This document shows, one piece after another, positions 1-5,423 of a stretch of 8,413 bases of DNA. Each line of letters starts with the position of its first letter. Positions within the stretch are counted from its first letter, which is position 1. A program made the position numbers and the translations under genes. The DNA comes from Verrucomicrobiota bacterium. GTDB lineage: Bacteria > Verrucomicrobiota > Verrucomicrobiia > Limisphaerales > AV2. The stretch covers positions 1 to 8,413 of the forward strand of contig QHOP01000143.1 in assembly GCA_003219345.1 (NCBI GenBank), read 5' to 3'. Under the pieces are notes generated by a model. The model had not been told where the DNA came from. It worked only from the letters and a program-made list of their open reading frames with translations, and did not search any database.

Positions 1-1745
1 AGAAGCTGAAGGATTTTTACTGGAGCGAGGGATACATTGATTTTGAAATCAAAGAAGTGAAGCTGGACTACGTCAGCCCGACGCGCCTGGTCATCCGTTT
101 TATCGTTTACGAAGGCCAGCGTTACAAGGTTGGGTCGGTCGAGTTCAAAGGCAACGCCAGATTCACGGCCGAGCAGATTCGTCAGGGCGTCGTTGTGCTC
201 GGGCATCCGGTCAAACCGCGCATGCTCGAAGGAGAAATTTTTACGCCGAAGGGGTTGGAGAAAGACCGCGAGGCGATTGAGGATTTTTATGGCGCCCATG
301 GCTACATCGGCAAAGGCGAACGGGACCGGATTATTGTCGGGACCGTAAAAAACCCCAACACCGACCGGGGCACGATGGACCTGGTTTACCAGATTGATGA
401 AGGCGAGCCGTCGAAAATCGAGAAGATTGAAATCCGGGGCAACACCAAGACGAAAGACAAAGTCATCCGGCGCGAACTGTCCGTGTCGCCGGGCGAAGTG
501 TTCGACATGGTTCGCGTCAAGTTGAGCAAGGAGCGTCTGGAAGGTTTGCAGTATTTCACCCAAGGCAAAGTCCAAATGAGCGTGGAGCCGACGGAAGTGC
601 CGAACCTGAAAAATCTGATCGTGGACGTGGAAGAAGGGCCGTCGGGCAATTTTTATTTTGGCGCCGGCTTCAGCTCCATTGATCAGCTTTTCGGCTACGT
701 CGGCATGACGCAAGGCAACTTCGACCTGCTCAATCCCCCGTATTTCACCGGCGGCGGGCAGAAGCTTCGTCTTCAGGCGACGATCGGCACGAAGCAGGAG
801 GATTACGAGTTGAGCTTCGTCGAGCCCTGGTTCCTCAAACGCCATCTGGCCCTCGAAGTCGATTTATTTCACCGGGATATCCTCTATTACAGCGATCTGT
901 ACGACCAGCGGGAGACCGGCGCGAGGATCGGTTTGAGGCGCGCCCTGTTCACGGACGCGTTTCAGATCGGGCTCAACTACACGATCGAAAATGTGGGCAT
1001 CCATTTCGACCAGTCGCTGACGGCGACCAACGCGCTGATCACTTACGGACCTGGCAAGGACGCGGCTTTCCCCGTCATTCCCCCGAGCATCTCGCCCACG
1101 TTGGCGGAAGAAAGCGGCGATCGGCTCGTTTCCAAAGTCGGCGCCACACTGACTTACGACACGCGCGGCGGAGGTTACCTGCCGAGCCGCGGTCAGCTCA
1201 CTTCTCTGAGCGCGTCGATTGCGGGCGGCCCCTTTGGCGGCGACACGGACTTTTACAAACTCGATCTTCAATCCTTATGGTATTTCAAAGGGCCTTTTGA
1301 GGGACACGTGCTGGAATTGGGCGGCAGCGCAGGCGTGGTGAAAGCGTATGGCGATTCCACCCGGGTGCCGTTGTTCGACCGGTTTTTCCTCGGCGGCGCC
1401 AACACGCTGCGCGGTTACAAGTTCCGTCATGTCGGACCGAAAGACGAGTTCGGCGAGCCGCTCGGCGGCGGAACGTATTGGTTTCTCTCCGCGGAATACA
1501 GTATTCCGATCATTGAACGATTGCGCTTTGCGGCCTTCTATGACATCGGTATGGTTTACTCCAAAGCCTATGACTTTAGTCTCGGAAACTACAACGACGA
1601 CTGGGGCATCGGCCTCCGCCTGCTCATCCCGCAACTGGGCCCGGCGCCGCTGCGTCTGGATTATGCGTTTCCGATCACGCACGGTTCTGACACCAGCGGG
1701 TCCGGCCGGTTCCAGTTCAGCGTCGGCTATTCACGTCCATTTTAA
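1..1745 (+). CDS. bamA: BamA, outer-membrane beta-barrel assembly factor (5' end outside window)
   Basis: This is the Omp85-family core of the BAM complex, which folds and inserts beta-barrel proteins into the outer membrane. The reading frame is open from the first complete codon at 3, giving about 580 residues. The GTG at 57 is not the true start, because the codons before it (LKDFYWSEGYIDFEI) are typical POTRA sequence. Visible parts are the end of one POTRA domain (3-119), a complete one at about 120-401 (VGSVEFKGN), the last at about 408-635 (IEKIEIRGN), then the barrel from about 648. The barrel carries YDTRGGGYLPSRGQ near 1155, the family L6 motif as LRGY (1407-1418), and a C-terminal beta-signal ending in phenylalanine (VGYSRPF) just before TAA. 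A long polar stretch at about 1014-1125 is probably an extracellular loop (inference). It is followed at 12 bases by skp, its usual partner. TamA is less likely given the skp neighbour. Confidence 0.93.
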   Translation, partial: KLKDFYWSEGYIDFEIKEVKLDYVSPTRLVIRFIVYEGQRYKVGSVEFKGNARFTAEQIRQGVVVLGHPVKPRMLEGEIFTPKGLEKDREAIEDFYGAHGYIGKGERDRIIVGTVKNPNTDRGTMDLVYQIDEGEPSKIEKIEIRGNTKTKDKVIRRELSVSPGEVFDMVRVKLSKERLEGLQYFTQGKVQMSVEPTEVPNLKNLIVDVEEGPSGNFYFGAGFSSIDQLFGYVGMTQGNFDLLNPPYFTGGGQKLRLQATIGTKQEDYELSFVEPWFLKRHLALEVDLFHRDILYYSDLYDQRETGARIGLRRALFTDAFQIGLNYTIENVGIHFDQSLTATNALITYGPGKDAAFPVIPPSISPTLAEESGDRLVSKVGATLTYDTRGGGYLPSRGQLTSLSASIAGGPFGGDTDFYKLDLQSLWYFKGPFEGHVLELGGSAGVVKAYGDSTRVPLFDRFFLGGANTLRGYKFRHVGPKDEFGEPLGGGTYWFLSAEYSIPIIERLRFAAFYDIGMVYSKAYDFSLGNYNDDWGIGLRLLIPQLGPAPLRLDYAFPITHGSDTSGSGRFQFSVGYSRPF

Positions 1746-1757
1746 CTTCCCCCGCGA

Positions 1758-2426
1758 ATGAAAACGAACACTCACATTCTCGCCAAAACCTTCCTGGCGG
1801 TGGTGGCCGCCTGTTTCCTGACCGCGACCGCCCAGGCGCAAACCAAAATCGCCGTCATTGATCTGAAAAGGGTCTTTGACAACTACTGGAAGAAGAAACA
1901 GGCTCAAGCCCTGGTCGATGATCAAAAAGCCGACTTTGATAAGAAGTTCAAAGGGATGTTGGATGATTACCAAAAGGCCAACGACGAATATAAAAAGCTG
2001 ATCGAAAGTTCAACTGATCAGGCCGTCTCGATCGAGGAACGGGACAAGCGCAAAAGCGCCGCCGAAAAGAAACTGCTGGAAATCAATGAAATTCAACAAA
2101 CGGCTGATCTCTTTCGGAAAAACTCCAACGAAAACCTCGGCATCCAGGTCCGCCGCATGACCGACGGCATTCTCAAGGATATTCGCGAATTGATCGATGC
2201 CAAAGCGAGGGCGGCTGGATACTCGCTCGTGATTGACACGTCGGCGCAGACTCCTACCCCGGTCGGCAGCACCCCGATCGTGCTTTACACCAACGGTCAG
2301 AATGACATTACGGCGGAGATCCTTTCGCAACTCAACGCTGGCGCTCCGATCGGTCTTCCAAAGACCGAAGAAAGCAAAGACAAGCCGAACGACAAGAAGA
2401 ACGAGAGGAAAGAGGGCAGGAAATAA
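1758..2426 (+). CDS. skp: Skp/OmpH-family periplasmic chaperone
   Basis: This is a periplasmic holdase that keeps outer-membrane proteins unfolded and soluble on their way to BamA. The 222-residue product opens with a Sec signal peptide (basic start, hydrophobic core FLAVVAACFLTATA) with likely cleavage after AQA at residue 27. The mature start TKIAVIDLKRVF is the conserved first strand of the OmpH fold. Residues ~43-160 are highly charged and helical (DFDKKFKGMLDDYQKANDEY), matching the coiled-coil tentacles, and the strand GYSLVIDTSAQ (~167) closes the body domain. It is longer than E. coli Skp (161 residues), partly through a lysine/glutamate-rich tail at residues ~201-222. The start 12 bases after bamA's stop has no Shine-Dalgarno-like sequence, so translation is probably coupled to bamA (inference). 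The family is clear; the paralogue name is by context. Confidence 0.88.
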   Translation: MKTNTHILAKTFLAVVAACFLTATAQAQTKIAVIDLKRVFDNYWKKKQAQALVDDQKADFDKKFKGMLDDYQKANDEYKKLIESSTDQAVSIEERDKRKSAAEKKLLEINEIQQTADLFRKNSNENLGIQVRRMTDGILKDIRELIDAKARAAGYSLVIDTSAQTPTPVGSTPIVLYTNGQNDITAEILSQLNAGAPIGLPKTEESKDKPNDKKNERKEGRK

Positions 2427-2439
2427 TGACGATGCCCGA

Positions 2440-2616
2440 ATGATGAACGGCGAGGGAATGCCGGAATCCAAATGCGCCATAGAAGGCGGCACTTGCTCTC
2501 TTACTGGTTCGGACTTCGAGGATGTGGATTTCTTTCGCATTCGGCTTTCTATCAGAATCCTCTCACGTCCGCGGCTGCCCCGGTTGTGGTCTGACGCTGG
2601 TCTGACGCCAGCTTGA
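2440..2616 (+). CDS. Doubtful small ORF with pentapeptide-repeat-like start; possibly a gene remnant
   Basis: A 58-codon frame runs ATG to TGA in the gap between skp and clpB (alternative ATG at 2458, product starting MPESKCAIEGG). After an N-terminal stretch, residues fall into five-residue steps with a small or hydrophobic residue two before L/F: CSLTG, SDFED, VDFFR, IRLSI. That is the spacing of pentapeptide-repeat proteins. After about residue 40 the sequence turns arginine/proline-rich and loses the pattern, and neither other forward frame resumes it. The ORF runs into the repeats before clpB. A purine-rich stretch (about 2405-2423) sits some 17 bases before the first ATG, and GAGGGA directly abuts the second; neither is a well-spaced ribosome site. 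It could be a real small protein, a decayed remnant, or chance. Confidence 0.28.
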   Translation: MMNGEGMPESKCAIEGGTCSLTGSDFEDVDFFRIRLSIRILSRPRLPRLWSDAGLTPA

Positions 2617-2618
2617 CG
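2592..2618 (+). repeat. Three TGACG pentamers at exact 11-bp spacing upstream of clpB
   Basis: TGACG occurs at 2592-2596, 2603-2607 and 2614-2618. The first two lie in an 11-bp tandem repeat (GGTCTGACGCT at 2588, GGTCTGACGCC at 2599); the third copy is degenerate outside the core. The period is close to one helical turn, so the cores face the same side of the DNA. The third overlaps a -35-like TTGACG. This placement fits an operator for a protein binding in tandem just upstream of clpB, but no known heat-shock operator is matched. Confidence 0.5.
2596..2612 (+). other. Small perfect inverted repeat GCTGG-N7-CCAGC
   Basis: GCTGG at 2596-2600 and CCAGC at 2608-2612 flank the seven bases TCTGACG. 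The dyad is centred on the second TGACG core of the phased repeats. It could be an operator half-site pair or a short hairpin. No run of T follows, so it is not a factor-independent terminator. Confidence 0.3.
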
Positions 2619-2640
2619 GTTTGCCGGTCGGGGTTATTGA
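2613..2640 (+). promoter_or_regulatory. Possible clpB promoter (TTGACG, 16 bp, TATTGA)
   Basis: TTGACG (2613-2618) matches five of six bases of the sigma-70 -35 consensus. Sixteen bases later TATTGA (2635-2640) matches only three of six of the -10. Transcription from it would begin at or next to the clpB ATG at 2647, giving a leaderless or nearly leaderless message, which would fit the poor ribosome site there. I see neither a CIRCE palindrome nor a sigma-32 CCCCAT -10. The -10 is weak, so this is tentative. Confidence 0.25.
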
Positions 2641-2646
2641 TGGGTC

Positions 2647-5256
2647 ATGCAACTGGACAAACTGACCATGAAAGCGCGGGCGGCGTTGCAGGAGGCGCAG
2701 CAAATCGGCCACCGCTGCTCGCACCAGGAAATCGATGGAGAGCACTTGCTCCTGGCTCTGGCTCAACAATCCGACAGCCTCATTCCCGAATTGCTGCAGA
2801 AATTGGGCGTCGCAGTGCCCAAATTAAAAGCGGACCTGGAAAAGGAGCTGCAACGACGTCACCAGGTCCAGGGCCCCAGTTCAGCGGACGTTTTCCTCAG
2901 TCCATCTTTGAAAAAGTGTCTGGATGCCGCGGCAATCCATGCGGAGAAGCTCAAAGATGAATATATCAGCACGGAGCACCTCCTGCTCGGCCTGATCTCC
3001 GAAGCCGGTCCGACGCTGAAGAAGGCTTTTCAAGCGCACGGACTCAAGCAGGGTGAGGTGCTCAAGGCGCTCGCCGAGTTGCGCGGAAATCAGCGTGTCA
3101 CGGACCAGAATCCTGAAGACAAGTTCAAGGCGTTGGAAAAATACGGTCGCGATCTCACGGCGCTGGCGCGTTCAGGGAAGATTGATCCGGTGATCGGCCG
3201 CGACGAGGAAATTCGGCGCCTCATGCAGGTGCTCTCGCGGCGCACCAAAAACAACCCCGTGCTCATTGGCGAACCAGGCGTCGGCAAGACGGCCATCGTC
3301 GAGGGCCTCGCGAGGCGCCTGGTCAGCGGAGACGTGCCGGAATCACTCAAAAACAAACGCGTGGTGGCGCTGGACCTCGGCGCCATGATCGCCGGCGCGA
3401 AATATCGCGGGGAATTTGAAGACCGCCTCAAGGCGTTTCTAAAGGAAATCACCGCCAGCGAAGGACGCATCGTTTTGTTTATCGACGAATTGCACACCCT
3501 GGTCGGCGCCGGCGCGGCCGAAGGCGCGACCGACGCGGCCAACATGCTCAAGCCGCAACTGGCGCGCGGCGAACTCCGGTGCATCGGCGCGACCACGCTC
3601 GATGAATATCGCAAGCACATCGAAAAAGACCCGGCGCTGGAACGACGGTTCCAGCCGGTTTACGTCGCGGAGCCGAGCGCGGAGGCGACCATCGCGATTT
3701 TACGGGGCCTGAAGGAACGCTACGAAGTGCACCACGGCGTGCGCATTCAGGACTCCGCGCTCGTGGCGGCCGCCACGTTGTCGCATCGCTATATCACCGA
3801 CCGTTTTCTGCCGGACAAGGCGGTGGACCTGGTGGACGAGGCCGCGTCGCGGCTGCGGATGGAACTGGATTCGATGCCGACGGAAATCGATCAGCTCGAA
3901 CGGCAGATCATGCAGTTGGAGATCGAGCAGACCGCGTTGAAGAAAGAGAAGGACGAAGCCTCGCGCGAGAGGCTGAAGAAGCTGGAAAAAGCGCTGGCGG
4001 ATTTGAAGGAGCAATCCGCGAAACTCAAAGCCCGGTGGCAGAACGAAAAGGCGGCCATCAACGCGGTCAGTATTCTCAATGAACAACTCGAGGCAGCCAA
4101 GCTGGAAATGGAGAAGGCCCAACGCAGCGGGGATTTGAATGCCGCCGCGCAGATTCAATACGGGCGCATTCCGGAGCTGCAAAACAAGCTCGCGGCCGCG
4201 CAACGGGAATTGCACGGGAAACCGCCCGGACAGCGCCTGCTCAATGAGGAAGTCACCGAGGAAGACGTGGCGAAAGTGGTTTCGTCGTGGACCGGCGTTC
4301 CGGCCACCCGGCTGCTCGAAGGCGAACGGCAAAAGCTCGTGAAGATGGAGGAGCGACTGGCGCAGCGCGTGGTGGGGCAGCGCGAGGCCATCACCGCGGT
4401 GGCCAATGCAGTGCGTCGCGCGCGCAGCGGCCTGCAGGACCCCAACCGGCCCATCGGCTCGTTTATTTTCATGGGCCCGACCGGCGTTGGCAAGACCGAG
4501 CTGGCTCGCGCACTGGCGGAATTTCTGTTCGACGACGAAAATGCGATGGTGCGCATCGACATGAGCGAATACATGGAGAAACACACCGCGGCGCGGCTCA
4601 TCGGCGCGCCGCCCGGCTACGTTGGCTACGAAGAAGGCGGCCAGCTCAGCGAAGCGGTCCGGCGCCGGCCTTACAGCGTCGTGCTGTTTGACGAAATCGA
4701 AAAGGCGCATCACGACGTCTTCAACCTGCTCCTCCAGGTGCTCGATGACGGTCGGCTCACCGACGGGCAGGGGAGGACGGTCGATTTCAAAAACACTCTC
4801 GTCATCATGACGAGCAACATTGGCTCGCCTATCATTCAGGAATATTTCGAAAACCGCAAGTTGTCGCCGAAGAGCCAGGCGGAGATGGAGGACCGGGTCA
4901 AAACGGAGTTAAAGCGACATTTTCGGCCAGAATTTTTGAACCGCGTGGATGACATCATCATCTTCCACAGCCTCGACGAACAGCAGCTCGCGCAGATTGT
5001 GGAGATTCAGTTGAAGCGGTTGGAGAAACGCCTCGCCCAACAACACCTGACCCTCGCGGTCGATAAATCCGCCAGGGAACTGCTGGCACGCGACGGTTTC
5101 GATCCGCAATTTGGCGCCCGTCCGCTTAAGCGCGTCATCCAGGAGAAACTGCTCGATCCACTTTCCATCAAACTGCTCGAAGGAGAATTCAAGCTGGGCG
5201 ACAGTATCGGCGTCGCGGCCAGAGAGGACGCATTGGAGTTCAGGAAAAAGGGTTGA
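2647..5256 (+). CDS. clpB: ClpB, Hsp100 AAA+ protein disaggregase
   Basis: This ATP-driven cytosolic hexamer threads aggregated proteins through its pore with DnaK/DnaJ/GrpE. The 869 residues are close to the family length (E. coli 857). Domains in order: double Clp_N repeat (~1-145); AAA+ 1 with Walker A GEPGVGKT (208-215), pore-loop tyrosine in AKYRGEF (253), Walker B VLFIDE (276-281) and ERRFQ arginines (333-334); coiled-coil middle domain (~405-525), which separates ClpB from ClpA; AAA+ 2 with Walker A GPTGVGKT (610-617), pore loop GYVGYEEGG (657-665), Walker B VVLFDE (678-683), sensor-1 TSNIG (722-726) and the RPEFLNRVDD arginine region (760-769); then a C-terminal domain with sensor-2 GARPLKR (823-829). 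Every key ATPase residue checked is present. The start MQLDKLT matches the family N-terminus, although only a weak G-rich sequence precedes it. The 220-base gap from skp suggests its own transcription unit. Confidence 0.97.
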   Translation: MQLDKLTMKARAALQEAQQIGHRCSHQEIDGEHLLLALAQQSDSLIPELLQKLGVAVPKLKADLEKELQRRHQVQGPSSADVFLSPSLKKCLDAAAIHAEKLKDEYISTEHLLLGLISEAGPTLKKAFQAHGLKQGEVLKALAELRGNQRVTDQNPEDKFKALEKYGRDLTALARSGKIDPVIGRDEEIRRLMQVLSRRTKNNPVLIGEPGVGKTAIVEGLARRLVSGDVPESLKNKRVVALDLGAMIAGAKYRGEFEDRLKAFLKEITASEGRIVLFIDELHTLVGAGAAEGATDAANMLKPQLARGELRCIGATTLDEYRKHIEKDPALERRFQPVYVAEPSAEATIAILRGLKERYEVHHGVRIQDSALVAAATLSHRYITDRFLPDKAVDLVDEAASRLRMELDSMPTEIDQLERQIMQLEIEQTALKKEKDEASRERLKKLEKALADLKEQSAKLKARWQNEKAAINAVSILNEQLEAAKLEMEKAQRSGDLNAAAQIQYGRIPELQNKLAAAQRELHGKPPGQRLLNEEVTEEDVAKVVSSWTGVPATRLLEGERQKLVKMEERLAQRVVGQREAITAVANAVRRARSGLQDPNRPIGSFIFMGPTGVGKTELARALAEFLFDDENAMVRIDMSEYMEKHTAARLIGAPPGYVGYEEGGQLSEAVRRRPYSVVLFDEIEKAHHDVFNLLLQVLDDGRLTDGQGRTVDFKNTLVIMTSNIGSPIIQEYFENRKLSPKSQAEMEDRVKTELKRHFRPEFLNRVDDIIIFHSLDEQQLAQIVEIQLKRLEKRLAQQHLTLAVDKSARELLARDGFDPQFGARPLKRVIQEKLLDPLSIKLLEGEFKLGDSIGVAAREDALEFRKKG

Positions 5257-5341
5257 ACAATCCTTGACCCGCCAGGGTGGCGCAAGAACTCCTGCGATTC
5301 CCACGAAAGAACCGAACTCTCTACGTTTGCTCGCGTCGTCC

Positions 5342-5357
5342 GCGGTCGAAAAACCGC
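5342..5357 (+). other. Short hairpin GCGGT-N6-ACCGC in the clpB/SBBP gap
   Basis: A perfect 5-bp stem with loop CGAAAA lies 85 bases after the clpB stop and just before the TTGACA at 5365. It is followed by AAAACC rather than a T run, so it does not look like an intrinsic terminator. It may be a weak processing or regulatory structure, or chance. Confidence 0.2.
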
Positions 5358-5364
5358 AAAACCT

Positions 5365-5393
5365 TTGACAGCACCGGCGAAAAACTCAAACAT
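5365..5393 (+). promoter_or_regulatory. Possible promoter for the SBBP gene (consensus -35, weak -10)
   Basis: TTGACA at 5365-5370 is a perfect sigma-70 -35 hexamer. At 17-bp spacing the next hexamer, AAACAT (5388-5393), matches the -10 consensus at only three positions. Transcription would start around 5400, roughly 24 bases before the chosen ATG at 5424. The position supports that start over the upstream GTG at 5277. Confidence 0.3.
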
Positions 5394-5411
5394 CCCCGCC
5401 AGGTTTGGGAC

Positions 5412-5417
5412 GGAAAG
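5412..5417 (+). promoter_or_regulatory. Candidate ribosome site GGAAAG supporting the start at 5424
   Basis: GGAAAG ends six bases before the ATG at 5424. It is only a partial Shine-Dalgarno match, but it is the best-spaced one upstream of any start in this window. It supports 5424 over GTG 5277, where the purine cluster directly touches the codon. Confidence 0.35.
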
Positions 5418-5423
5418 CGATTT

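Noticed and set aside
864..1682. Two 135-codon open frames on the - strand within bamA
   Set aside because: They are antisense to the BamA barrel, with R/A/V-rich composition and no motif; shadow frames.
2427..2646. CIRCE (HrcA) operator or sigma-32 promoter before clpB
   Set aside because: I searched the gap by eye for TTAGCACTC/GAGTGCTAA halves and for a CCCCAT -10; neither is present.
3700..4713. 337-codon open frame on the - strand inside clpB
   Set aside because: It is fully antisense to a highly conserved clpB, rich in H, R, Q and F as expected from reverse reading of GC-biased codons, and shows no recognisable domain.
5257..5300. Terminator after clpB (ACCC-GCCA-GGGT)
   Set aside because: The stem is only 4 bp and no T run follows.
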